Made by a program: the position numbers and the translations under genes. A model generated the notes under the pieces. The model was not told the DNA's origin and did no database searches. It worked only from the letters and a program-made list of their open reading frames with translations. Below, piece by piece: positions 54,081-64,000 of a DNA stretch of 64,000 nt. Positions within the stretch are counted from its first letter, which is position 1; every line of letters starts with the position of its first letter. The stretch comes from Actinobacteria bacterium HGW-Actinobacteria-2 (lineage in GTDB: Bacteria > Actinomycetota > Actinomycetes > Propionibacteriales > Propionibacteriaceae). The stretch is taken from positions 62,964 through 126,963 of the forward strand of contig PHEY01000001.1 of NCBI GenBank assembly GCA_002841335.1. The letters are read 5' to 3'.

Positions 54081-54222
54081 CGCCTCTGCCTCCAAGTCGT
54101 GTGAACCTGCGGATCAGACCCTATCAACGTGCCCAGAATCGCGGTGCGTGCCGCGGAGGATTTTGAACGTCGGGGTGGGCCCGGGGCGTCGGCGTGCCCA
54201 GATTGGCCTAGGCTGCGTGGAC

Positions 54223-56265
54223 GTGAGCGTCACCGATTTCCTGAAGCGGCTGCTGATTGGGCGCAAGCTGGCCAGCACCCAGCTGGGGGAGACCCTGCTA
54301 CCCAAGCGCATCGCGCTGCCGGTGTTCGCCTCCGACGCCTTGAGCTCGGTGGCCTACGCCCCTGATGAGATCCTGCTCACCCTGTCGCTGGCAGGCATGG
54401 CCGGGTTCGCATTCTCCTGGCAGATCGCGATCGTGGTCGCGGTGGTCATGCTGTTGGTGGTCATGTCCTACCGGCAGACCGTGCACGCCTATCCCTCCGG
54501 TGGCGGCGACTACGAAGTGGCCACGGTCAACCTGGGCGCGAACGCGGGCCTGGTGGTGGCCAGCGCATTGCTGGTGGACTACGTGCTCACCGTCGCGGTG
54601 TCGGTCTCGTCCGGCATTCAGAACGCCAAGGCGATGCTGCCCTTCCTCGCCGGCAATGAAGGCATGTGGGCGGGCGCGGTGATTCTGCTGTTGATGGCGA
54701 TGAACCTGCGCGGGGTGAAGGAGTCCGGTTCGTTCTTCGCTATCCCCACCTACGGCTTCATGATCGCCGTGATCGGCATGGTGATCTGGGGCTTCTTCCG
54801 GATCTTCGGGCTGGGGGAGCAACTGCTGGCGCCGACCGCGGACCTCGAGGTGGTCGGGTCCCCGGCGTACGACCCCTTCGTGGGCATGGCGATGATCGCA
54901 TTGTTAGCCCGGGCGTTCTCCTCCGGTAGCGCGGCCCTGACCGGTGTGGAGGCGATCTCCAACGGCGTGCCGTCCTTCCGGGAGCCGAAGAGCAAGAACG
55001 CGGCCACCACGCTGGCTCTCCTGGGCCTGGTCGCCATTTCGATGTTCGGCGGCATCATCGCGCTGTCCCATCTCACCCAGTTGAAGCTGATCGACCCTGA
55101 CGGCCAGTCTCACTTCACCCAGAACGGCGTGCCGATCGAAGTGCCGCACGAGACCGTGATCGGCCAGATGGCCCGGATGGTGTTCAGCGACTTCCCGGTG
55201 GGCTTCTACTTCGTGATCACCGCCACCATGGTGATCCTGTTCCTGGCTGCGAACACTGCCTTCAACGGCTTCCCCGTTCTCGGCTCGATCCTGGCCCGCG
55301 ACGGTTTCCTGCCGCGGATGCTGCACACTCGTGGCGACCGGCTGGCCTATTCCAACGGCATCTTGGTGCTGGCGCTCGCCGCCCTGGGCCTGGTGCTGGT
55401 GTTCAACGCCAACGTGACTGCGCTGATCCAGCTGTACGTGGTCGGGGTGTTCGTCTCGTTCACCATCAGCCAGTTCGGCATGACCAAGCACTGGACCCGG
55501 CACCTGAAGTCGGAGAAGGATCCCAAGCTGCGGGCGCACATGATCCGCTCGCGGGTGATCAACACGATCGGCATGACCGGCACCGCCGTGGTGCTGGTGA
55601 TCGTGCTGGCGTCGAAGTTCATCTACGGCGCCTACTGGGCGGTGCTGGCGATGGCGGTGCTGTTCGTGCTGATGCGCTCGATCCGCCGGCATTACCAGAA
55701 GGTCTCCGACGAGGTCGCGATCGGGCCGTCCGACGCCCGGATGCTGCCCAGTCGCGTGCGCGCGGTCGTCCTGGTGCAGGAAGTGAACAAGCCGACGGTG
55801 CGGGCGGTGAACTTCGCCCGGGCGACCCGGCCCAGCAGCCTGGAGGCGGTCACCGTGGCCTTCGACGACGCCCACACCAAGGAGGTCGTCGCAAGCTGGG
55901 ACGAGCAGGGCTTGGAACTGCCGCTGAAGGTGATTTCCTCACCCTACCGCGAGATCACCGGCCCGTTCCTGAACTACGTGCGCGGCATCCGATCCGACAA
56001 TCCACGCGACGTGGTCTGCGTCTACATTCCCGAGTTCGTGGTCGGTCACTGGTGGGAGCAGTTGCTGCACAACCAGACCACCTTGATCGTGCGCACCCGG
56101 TTGAACTTCATGCAGGGCGTCATGGTGACGTCGGTGCCCTTCCAGTTGGCCTCCTCGAAGTACGCCTTCGATCGCGCCGAGCGCAACAGCGCCGCGGCCT
56201 GGCGGCGTCCAGGCTCGGGGCAGGTGCGCGTCGGCGGCTATGACGAGCCCAGGGCCAAGGAGTGA
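54223..56265 (+). CDS. APC family permease, KimA-like potassium transporter candidate
   Basis: A 680-aa protein with about 12 transmembrane segments (residues 30-490) and a soluble C-terminal region of about 170 residues (RAVVLVQEVNKPTVRAVNFA, VVCVYIPEFVVGHWWEQLLH) like a universal-stress fold. FASDALSSVAYAPDEILLTL, SYRQTVHAYPSGGGDYEVAT and FSSGSAALTGVEAISNGVP are shared with the KimA (YdaO) K+/H+ symporters and their actinobacterial relatives such as Rv2690c. GTG at 54223 has a TAGGCT with an 8-nt gap; the longer frame upstream is not homologous. Its neighbours (two RCK proteins) favour potassium over amino acids, but transport specificity is inferred. Confidence 0.85.
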   Translation: MSVTDFLKRLLIGRKLASTQLGETLLPKRIALPVFASDALSSVAYAPDEILLTLSLAGMAGFAFSWQIAIVVAVVMLLVVMSYRQTVHAYPSGGGDYEVATVNLGANAGLVVASALLVDYVLTVAVSVSSGIQNAKAMLPFLAGNEGMWAGAVILLLMAMNLRGVKESGSFFAIPTYGFMIAVIGMVIWGFFRIFGLGEQLLAPTADLEVVGSPAYDPFVGMAMIALLARAFSSGSAALTGVEAISNGVPSFREPKSKNAATTLALLGLVAISMFGGIIALSHLTQLKLIDPDGQSHFTQNGVPIEVPHETVIGQMARMVFSDFPVGFYFVITATMVILFLAANTAFNGFPVLGSILARDGFLPRMLHTRGDRLAYSNGILVLALAALGLVLVFNANVTALIQLYVVGVFVSFTISQFGMTKHWTRHLKSEKDPKLRAHMIRSRVINTIGMTGTAVVLVIVLASKFIYGAYWAVLAMAVLFVLMRSIRRHYQKVSDEVAIGPSDARMLPSRVRAVVLVQEVNKPTVRAVNFARATRPSSLEAVTVAFDDAHTKEVVASWDEQGLELPLKVISSPYREITGPFLNYVRGIRSDNPRDVVCVYIPEFVVGHWWEQLLHNQTTLIVRTRLNFMQGVMVTSVPFQLASSKYAFDRAERNSAAAWRRPGSGQVRVGGYDEPRAKE

Positions 56266-57398
56266 GCTTCCGCGCCGGGCAGGTGCTCACTGACGTCGAG
56301 ATCGGGCCGGTGGCTCACGGCGGTCACTTCATCGCTCGCCACGACGGCATGGTGATCTTCGTTCGTGGGGCATTGACCGGCGAGCGGGTGGACGTCCGGC
56401 TGACCGAGGTGAACCGGCGGTTCTCCCGCGGGGTGGTCACCGCGGTGCGGACCCCCAGCCCGGATCGGATCGAGCCGGCCTGTCCGATCGCTGACGAGTG
56501 CGGCGGGTGCGACTTCCAGCACATCGCCCCGGCGGCATCGCGAGCACTCAAGGCACAGGTGGTGAACGAGCAGGTCGGCCACGCAATCTCCGCGCGGTTC
56601 GACGGCCCGCTCGAGGAGGTCACACCGGCCCCGTTCGGCTGGCGCACCCGGATGCGCTACCACGTCGACGCCGATGGACGTCTGGGGCTGAGCGGACACC
56701 GCTCTCACCAGGTGGTGCCGTTGCCACCGGAGGGCTGCCGCCTGGCCGTGCCGCAGATCGCCCATCCGGAGGTCCCCGAGGTGCATTCCGGCCAGCTGCT
56801 CGCCCTGGTCGCAGTCGATGAAGTCGTGGTGGCGGACGCCGAGGACGCCATCGGCACGGTGACCGAGCGGGTCGGTGACCGCGAGTTCCAGGTGGGCGTG
56901 GACGGCTTCTGGCAGGCGCACCGCGGCGCCCCGCAGGCACTGGTCTCTGCGGTGATGGACGGACTCGTACCTGTCACTGGCGAAGTCGCCGCCGACCTGT
57001 ATTGCGGCGTGGGGCTGTTCGCAGCCTTCCTGGCCGATGCCGGCTGTCGGGTGTTGGGGATCGAGGGGGAGCGGGCCGCGGTGGAGTTGGCCCGCGAGAA
57101 CGTCCCCGGCGGGCAGTTCCTGGCCGGAGATGTGGGTGTCCTGGTTGATCGGCTGCCGGCCCACCTCGACCTGGTTGTCCTGGACCCGCCGCGGGCCGGC
57201 GCGGGCATCGACGTGCTGGCCGCGGTGATGGCGCGTCAGCCGCGCGCGATCGCGTACGTGGCCTGCGATCCGGCGGCGCTGGCGCGGGACCTGAAGGCCG
57301 CCGCTGCGGCGGGCTACCACCTGGATTCGCTTCGGGGATTCGATCTGTTCCCGATGACCCATCACATCGAGTGTGTGGCTATCCTGAAGCCATCGTGA
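56262..57398 (+). CDS. TrmA/RlmD-family class I SAM-dependent RNA methyltransferase
   Basis: A 378-aa RNA m5U-type methyltransferase. Order: TRAM domain (about 5-60), Fe-S cysteines Cys74, Cys80 and Cys83 (CPIADECGGC), then the Rossmann MTase with DLYCGVGLFAAFLADAG and VLDPPRAGAGIDV, catalytic Cys335 (YVACDPAALARDL) and Glu361 (HHIECV). Whether the target is tRNA U54 or 23S rRNA cannot be read. GTG at 56262 overlaps the permease stop (GTGA). This APC-methyltransferase pair is conserved in actinobacteria. Confidence 0.93.
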   Translation: MSFRAGQVLTDVEIGPVAHGGHFIARHDGMVIFVRGALTGERVDVRLTEVNRRFSRGVVTAVRTPSPDRIEPACPIADECGGCDFQHIAPAASRALKAQVVNEQVGHAISARFDGPLEEVTPAPFGWRTRMRYHVDADGRLGLSGHRSHQVVPLPPEGCRLAVPQIAHPEVPEVHSGQLLALVAVDEVVVADAEDAIGTVTERVGDREFQVGVDGFWQAHRGAPQALVSAVMDGLVPVTGEVAADLYCGVGLFAAFLADAGCRVLGIEGERAAVELARENVPGGQFLAGDVGVLVDRLPAHLDLVVLDPPRAGAGIDVLAAVMARQPRAIAYVACDPAALARDLKAAAAAGYHLDSLRGFDLFPMTHHIECVAILKPS

Positions 57399-57580
57399 CT
57401 AGCACTGATGGTCGACGTAAGCCGGAGCCTCGTTGCCCGCTGCGTCCGGGCGAGGTGTGCAACCTCTGCCAGCTGGATGTGACTGGCCCGCACGACTGCG
57501 GGCTGGTGTATCTGGTGGGCGCTGACCCGGATCTGCGACGCGGCCGAGAGGTGTCGGCACAGCCGGTATCCGGGCGGTGA
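57395..57580 (+). CDS. Small conserved actinobacterial protein (DUF6767-like)
   Basis: A 61-aa protein: RRKPEPRCPLRPGEVCNLCQ, LDVTGPHDCGLVYLVGADPD, ending in a basic tail. The Cys-x8-Cys-x2-Cys...His-x-Cys pattern suggests a small zinc site. I believe this is the DUF6767 family next to TrmA-like genes, but the name is from memory. GTG at 57395 overlaps the methyltransferase stop (GTGA). An earlier in-frame GTG at 57371 would only add a shadow of that gene. Function is unknown. Confidence 0.7.
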   Translation: MTSTDGRRKPEPRCPLRPGEVCNLCQLDVTGPHDCGLVYLVGADPDLRRGREVSAQPVSGR

Positions 57581-57635
57581 TTCCGGTGTCCGGTGGCAGT
57601 GTTGCGAGCTAGCCTGCGGCCATCCGGTGGGCTAA

Positions 57636-57653
57636 TATCTCGATATCAAGATA
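57636..57653. promoter_or_regulatory. Palindromic operator candidate upstream of acnA
   Basis: TATCTCGATATCAAGATA is an 18-bp palindrome with a single mismatched pair and GATATC at its centre, ending 21 nt before the acnA start. The AT-rich block stands out. It resembles MarR-family operators of the ATCTTGATATCAAGAT type; a MarR protein (TamR) controls aconitase in Streptomyces. No regulator gene is adjacent. Confidence 0.55.
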
Positions 57654-57674
57654 AATCTGGCTACGGGAGGCCAC

Positions 57675-60347
<2,673 letters not shown>

Positions 60348-60353
60348 CACCCG

Positions 60354-60527
60354 ATGTCGCGGCGACGCGCCAAGGCTGCGTCTTCGTCCATCCGGTTCGA
60401 GTCCGACGAACTGCCGGTCTCGGCCCGGGTGGCCTGGACGTACCTTGCCTCGCTGATCGCGGCGGTGATCGCCGTCGGCCTGGTGACCCCGCCGATGGCG
60501 CTATCGCGGACTGCAAGTTCGCCCTAG
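60354..60527 (+). pseudogene. N-terminal part of a small membrane protein, apparently frameshifted
   Basis: A 57-aa frame, 6 nt after acnA, encodes a basic N-terminus and a transmembrane segment (SARVAWTYLASLIAAVIAVG) and then ends in PPMALSRTASSP and TAG. From about 60480 the -1 frame continues sensibly: PADGAIADCKFALGLWVALG and onward to 60823 with further membrane helices. The simplest reading is one four-helix membrane protein of about 155 residues whose gene has a frameshift near the C-rich 60485-60495. A sequencing error or programmed slip is possible. I do not recognise the family. Confidence 0.55.
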
Positions 60528-60541
60528 GGCTGTGGGTCGCA

Positions 60542-60823
60542 TTGGGAGGCTTCCTGGTGGTGCTGGTCCCGGTGGCCCTCAAAGCGCGCCTGGGCGGCTG
60601 GCTGGTGGCGCTGCTGTGGGCCGAGATCGGGCTGTGGGTCGCCGCGGATGCCATCGACCGCTGGTGGTGGTGGGCCGTGGTGCTGGTGATGCCGGCTCTG
60701 GCTGCCCTGGGTAGCGCACGGTGGAGCAGGAGCACCCGTGTGGTGTGGGGGCAGCGAATCGGCATCATCGCGATGCTGATGGCGGCCGTGGCTGCGTTGA
60801 TCTGGTGGTACCTGCGCGGATAG
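60542..60823 (+). pseudogene. C-terminal part of the frameshifted small membrane protein
   Basis: Three hydrophobic segments: GGFLVVLVPVALKARLGGWL, WLVALLWAEIGLWVAADAID with a Trp cluster (RWWWWAVVLVMPALAALG), and IGIIAMLMAAVAALIWWYLR. The only usable start in this frame is TTG at 60542, which falls inside a membrane helix and lacks a ribosome binding site; in-frame sequence with protein character extends upstream to about 60480. It therefore looks like the second part of the gene starting at 60354 rather than a separate gene. If expressed alone it would be a 93-aa membrane protein. Confidence 0.5.
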
Positions 60824-60837
60824 TCAGGGGGAGACCC

Positions 60838-60843
60838 TAGAAT
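60838..60843 (+). promoter_or_regulatory. -10 element (TAGAAT) of the 125-aa hypothetical gene
   Basis: TAGAAT ends 7 nt before the GTG at 60851, with no ribosome binding site: a probable leaderless start. Confidence 0.5.
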
Positions 60844-60850
60844 CGCACAG

Positions 60851-61228
60851 GTGTACGAATCAACTGCCTATCTGCCGCCAGGCTGGCCAGCGCGCGTGCC
60901 GCCCCCGGGCACCGACGGCTGGGAACAGTCTGCGACCCAGTTCCTGCTGGATTGCTGTCCGCCGGCCTTGATCGATGCGGGCCTGCCGCGGCGCCAACTG
61001 GTGGTATTGGCACACCTGACCGAGGGCTTCCTGGACGGCCAGCACGCGACCAGCCGTGAGCTGCTGGCGGGGCTGCGGGCGAGCCTGTCGCCCTGGGTGG
61101 AGCCGGAGGTGGTGACGGTCGCCGTGGAATCCCTCCAAGCGGTCGAAGCACGCCTGGTGCGGCTGCGTCGCGAGGTCGGGCTGGTGGGCGGGGCTGTGCG
61201 CGGCGTGGTGTACCGACCGCGCCTGTGA
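60851..61228 (+). CDS. Conserved hypothetical protein upstream of dxs
   Basis: A 125-aa soluble protein I do not recognise. It begins MYESTAYLPPGWPARVPPPG, with a mid-part ATQFLLDCCPPALIDAGLPR and RQLVVLAHLTEGFLDGQ, and a helical C-terminal half (VTVAVESLQAVEARLVRLRR). No signal or membrane segment. A TAGAAT lies 7 nt before its GTG, so it has its own leaderless promoter. It ends 14 nt before dxs. Coding bias matches its neighbours, and it is probably a real gene of local distribution. Confidence 0.65.
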   Translation: MYESTAYLPPGWPARVPPPGTDGWEQSATQFLLDCCPPALIDAGLPRRQLVVLAHLTEGFLDGQHATSRELLAGLRASLSPWVEPEVVTVAVESLQAVEARLVRLRREVGLVGGAVRGVVYRPRL

Positions 61229-61230
61229 CG

Positions 61231-61236
61231 TAGACT
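61231..61236 (+). promoter_or_regulatory. -10 element (TAGACT) of dxs
   Basis: TAGACT ends 6 nt before the GTG at 61243, with no ribosome binding site: a probable leaderless start. Confidence 0.5.
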
Positions 61237-61242
61237 CGGCTG

Positions 61243-63159
61243 GTGCCCTTGTTGAACAGGATTTCGGGCCCGGCGGATCTTCACGGGCTCTCCGAGGCCG
61301 AACTGGTCGAGTTGGCCAGCGAGATTCGTACGTTCCTGATCGAGAACGTGAGCCGTACCGGCGGTCACCTGGGCCCCAACCTCGGCGTCGTGGAACTCAC
61401 CATGGCGATCCACCGGGTGTTCGACTCTCCGCGTGATCGGATCATCTTCGACACCGGGCATCAAAGCTACGTTCACAAGATCCTCACCGGACGACAGGCC
61501 GGCTTCGCCAAGCTCCGGCAGCGCGGTGGCCTGTCGGGTTACCCGAGCCGCGCCGAGTCAGAGCACGACTGGGTGGAGAACTCCCACGCGTCCACCTCGC
61601 TGTCCTGGGCGGACGGCATGGCAAAGGCCTTCGCGCTGAAGGGCGAACATCGCTGGGTGGTGGCCGTCATCGGTGACGGCGCGCTGACCGGCGGAATGGC
61701 CTGGGAGGCCCTGAACAACATCGCCGTGGCCCGCAACGAGCGCCTGGTGATCATCGTCAACGACAACGGTCGTTCCTACACCCCGACCGTCGGCGGGCTG
61801 GCGACCCAGCTCAAGGGCCTCGGCCACCAGCTGTCGGCCATCCGTACCGACCGCCGCTACGAACGCGCGATGCGGACCATCAAGGAGAAGGTGCTGGCCG
61901 CGCCGGTGATCGGCCAGATGGTGTACGGCCTGATGCATGGCCTGAAGGTCGGCGTCCGTGATGTCCTGGTGCCGCGCGGCATGTTCGCCGATCTCGGCCT
62001 GAAGTACGTCGGTCCGATCGACGGCCATGACCTGGTTTCGATGGAGGTGGCGTTGCAGCAGGCCAAAGGCTTCGACGGCCCGGTGCTGGTGCACTGCATC
62101 ACCCAGAAGGGTCGCGGCTACGCGGCCGCCGAGCAGAACGAGCAGGACCGCTTCCATGCGGTCGGGATCATCGACCCCGAGACCGGTGAGCCGCTGACGT
62201 GCGGTGGACGCACCTGGACCGACGCCTTCGGCGAGGAGCTCGCGCGGATCGGTGCTACCAACGACAAGGTCGTAGCCATCACCGCTGCCATGCTGCATCC
62301 CACCGGTCTGGACCGTTTCGGGCGGCTTTTCCCCGAGCGCACCTTCGATGTCGGGATCGCCGAGCAGCACGCCGTCACCTCGGCTGCAGGCCTGGCCTCA
62401 GCTGGGCTGCATCCGGTGGTGGCGGTGTACGCGACCTTCCTCAACCGGGCCTTCGACCAGGTGTTGATGGACGTCGGTCTGCATCAACTCGGGGTCACCT
62501 TCGTGCTGGATCGCGCCGGCATCACCGGACCGGACGGCGCCAGCCATCACGGCGTCTGGGACACCTCGTTCCTGGGTCTGGTGCCCGGACTGCAGCTCAC
62601 CGCACCGCGCGATGAAGCGCGACTGGGCGAGGCGCTCCGGCTGGCGATGGCGGTGAACGACGCACCGACGGTGATCCGCTACTCCAAGGAGACGCTGCCG
62701 GAGCCGATCGCCGCCCGGCGTCGGCACGGTGACGTGGATGTGCTGATGGAGTCCGACAAGCCGCGGGTACTGGTCATCGGCTACGGGCAGCTGTGTGGCA
62801 TGGCCGTCGAGGTCGGTGCCCGGATCGAGCTGCAGGGCATCGGAGTCACCGTGGTCGACCCGGTCTGGGCCTTGCCCGTGTCGTCCGACCTGCTGGATCT
62901 GGTAGCCGCGCACGAGTTGGTGCTCACCATCGAAGACGGCGGCATCGTCGGCGGCTTGGGGGCGCGAGTCTCCCAGGAGGCTCGTCAGGCCGGCATCGGG
63001 ACACCATTGCGCGAGTTCGGGGTCGCCTCCGGCTTCATCGCCCATGCCTCGCGGTCGGAAGTCATGACCGACCAGGGACTGAGTGCGCAGCAGTTGGCTA
63101 TGTATGCGATCGAGAAGATCGCCGCCACGGCTGAGGCCTCCGACCTCACCAACTCTTAG
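61243..63159 (+). CDS. dxs: 1-deoxy-D-xylulose-5-phosphate synthase
   Basis: First enzyme of the MEP isoprenoid pathway, condensing pyruvate and glyceraldehyde-3-phosphate with thiamine diphosphate. It has 638 aa. RTGGHLGPNLGVVELTMAIH, the TPP motif GDGALTGGMAWEALNN, ending NIA, YVGPIDGHD, FDVGIAEQHAVTSAAGLA (catalytic Glu) and DRAGITGPDGASHHG are all present. GTG at 61243 is leaderless with TAGACT 6 nt before. Its 3' end overlaps the convergent RNase D gene by 14 nt. Confidence 0.98.
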   Translation: MPLLNRISGPADLHGLSEAELVELASEIRTFLIENVSRTGGHLGPNLGVVELTMAIHRVFDSPRDRIIFDTGHQSYVHKILTGRQAGFAKLRQRGGLSGYPSRAESEHDWVENSHASTSLSWADGMAKAFALKGEHRWVVAVIGDGALTGGMAWEALNNIAVARNERLVIIVNDNGRSYTPTVGGLATQLKGLGHQLSAIRTDRRYERAMRTIKEKVLAAPVIGQMVYGLMHGLKVGVRDVLVPRGMFADLGLKYVGPIDGHDLVSMEVALQQAKGFDGPVLVHCITQKGRGYAAAEQNEQDRFHAVGIIDPETGEPLTCGGRTWTDAFGEELARIGATNDKVVAITAAMLHPTGLDRFGRLFPERTFDVGIAEQHAVTSAAGLASAGLHPVVAVYATFLNRAFDQVLMDVGLHQLGVTFVLDRAGITGPDGASHHGVWDTSFLGLVPGLQLTAPRDEARLGEALRLAMAVNDAPTVIRYSKETLPEPIAARRRHGDVDVLMESDKPRVLVIGYGQLCGMAVEVGARIELQGIGVTVVDPVWALPVSSDLLDLVAAHELVLTIEDGGIVGGLGARVSQEARQAGIGTPLREFGVASGFIAHASRSEVMTDQGLSAQQLAMYAIEKIAATAEASDLTNS

Positions 63160-64000
63160 CGATCACCGGCACCACCAAAGCACGTTGCCAGGGCCGGGTA
63201 CCGAGTTCGACCAGGTGCGCCTCGATGGCCTCTTCAGTGGTCTGATCGGGTGAATCCCACAGCAGTCGCCGCAGATGATCGGGGGAGAGCAGGTTTTCCA
63301 GCGGGACGTTGACCTCCTCGGCCAACTCGGCCAAGGCCGGACGAACCCGGTAGAACCGCTCGAAGGAGCTGGGCCAGCGGCGCTCCCACGAACGAGGCTG
63401 CGGCGGCCCGTCGACCGGCAAATGGCGCAGCGGAAGTTCGGCGTGAGTCAGCGAGGCGGCGCGGTCGGTGGCGGCCAGCCAATCCTGCTCGTAGCGGACG
63501 GCCAGTCGGTTGTTGAACGAGCGGACGCTGCGCAGGTCGTTGCGCGTGAGGCGCTTGGTCTTGCCGGTCTCGACCAGTTCGGCGAGTTCGGTGATCGCCC
63601 GGTCGGGCACCACCCGTCCTGGAGCCCGGTCGAGGCGCTCGGCGATCTGCTCACGAGCGATCCACAACTCGCGCACCACGGCCAACGCGGCGGGGGAGTG
63701 AATGGCATGCAGCCCCGATGTGCGTCGCCACGGATCGCGCCGAACCGGTGCCGGATCGGCGGCGTGCGCAACCAGATGAGCGAACTCCTGGTGGGCCCAT
63801 TCCAACTTGTCGGCCTTCTGAAGCTCATCGATCAGCCACAGTCGCAGATCAACCAGGCGCTCCACGTCCAAGGCGGCGTAGGCCAGCCAATCGTCTGGGA
63901 TCGGTCGCTTCGACCAGTCGGCGGCGGAGTGTTCCTTGCGCAGGGTCAGTCCGAGCGCGGTCTCCATCAGGGCGCTCAGGTTCACTCGCGGCAGGTTGAG
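63146..64000 (-). CDS. rnd: Ribonuclease D (5' end outside window)
   Basis: The C-terminal 285 or so residues of a 3'-5' exoribonuclease of the RNase D family, used in tRNA and small RNA maturation. MNLSALMETALGLTLRKEHS is the end of the DEDD exonuclease domain, with AADWSKRPIPDDWLAYAALD (the last catalytic Tyr and Asp) next; the HRDC domain follows (AALAVVRELWIAREQIAERL), then a C-terminal helical region. The frame is open to the window edge. Convergent with dxs; this neighbourhood is common in actinobacteria. Confidence 0.92.
   Translation of the reverse strand, partial: LNLPRVNLSALMETALGLTLRKEHSAADWSKRPIPDDWLAYAALDVERLVDLRLWLIDELQKADKLEWAHQEFAHLVAHAADPAPVRRDPWRRTSGLHAIHSPAALAVVRELWIAREQIAERLDRAPGRVVPDRAITELAELVETGKTKRLTRNDLRSVRSFNNRLAVRYEQDWLAATDRAASLTHAELPLRHLPVDGPPQPRSWERRWPSSFERFYRVRPALAELAEEVNVPLENLLSPDHLRRLLWDSPDQTTEEAIEAHLVELGTRPWQRALVVPVIAKSW

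Noticed and set aside
53785-54222. The permease frame starting at 53785.
   Set aside because: It would be antisense to the TrkA-type gene; the GTG at 54223 has a -10 element and begins at the normal position for the family.

Overview
The window is a contiguous, gene-dense, high-GC chromosomal segment from an actinobacterium. The evidence is the gene order (pgsA-cinA-clgR-DUF3046-recA-recX; lexA...nrdR-nrdJ; sigB/sigA near parE/parC; sepH-DUF4193-DUF4235-dut-DUF3710), mycobacterial-type LexA boxes (TCGAAC-N4-GTTCGA), and many leaderless genes with a TANNNT -10 element about 6 nt before the start codon. A B12-dependent class II ribonucleotide reductase and the housekeeping order suggest Propionibacteriaceae or a relative; this is inference, not proof. 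I see no rRNA, tRNA, CRISPR array, insertion sequence or prophage.

Layout. 1-6.5 kb: end of pgsA, cinA C-domain, a ClgR-like regulator, DUF3046, recA (SOS box), recX, rny, miaB. 6.5-12.1 kb: an antitoxin-like small protein, then miaA-dapF-hflX-dinG packed on the plus strand. 12.1-20.7 kb: a minus-strand lexA-DUF167-reductase operon; upstream of it an AbrB regulator overlapping a membrane-anchored PEP-synthase/rifampicin-phosphotransferase-like protein; then a small SOS-controlled membrane protein (position of DivS/ChiZ), nrdR and nrdJ. 20.7-29 kb: small membrane and accessory proteins, a VTT-domain protein, an acyltransferase, an AEC transporter, a flavin-fold protein with a universal stress protein, and hrpA. 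29-40.2 kb: a LysR gene divergent from a 57-aa reading frame, PAC2, tesB, sigB, two S9 peptidases flanking sigA and an exported protein, and a macro-domain gene. 40.2-49.2 kb: DUF7455, topoisomerase IV-type parE and parC, carbonic anhydrase, App1 phosphatase, DUF5998, a phosphodiesterase, thymidine kinase. 49.2-64 kb: sepH, DUF4193, DUF4235, dut, DUF3710, OB-fold, two TrkA-type RCK proteins divergent from a KimA-like APC permease, a TrmA-family methyltransferase, aconitase, a frame-broken membrane protein, dxs, and the end of an RNase D gene.

Functional themes are DNA repair and SOS (recA, recX, lexA, dinG, DivS-like), tRNA/rRNA modification (miaA, miaB, TrmA-like), nucleotide supply (nrdR, nrdJ, tdk, dut), RNA turnover (rny, rnd, hrpA), core transcription (sigA, sigB) and potassium handling (RCK pair with APC permease).

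The most unusual signals: (1) the heptamer GGGGGAG was found 24 times on the plus strand and never on the minus strand by eye, whatever the gene direction, as expected of a polar KOPS/Chi-like sequence; (2) the AbrB + membrane-anchored PEP-utilising enzyme pair sits between lexA and its usual SOS neighbour; (3) two LexA boxes flank the -10 element of a small membrane protein that lacks the LysM domain of its positional counterparts; (4) a DUF167 gene appears to start at ATT; (5) a small membrane-protein gene is split by an apparent -1 frameshift.
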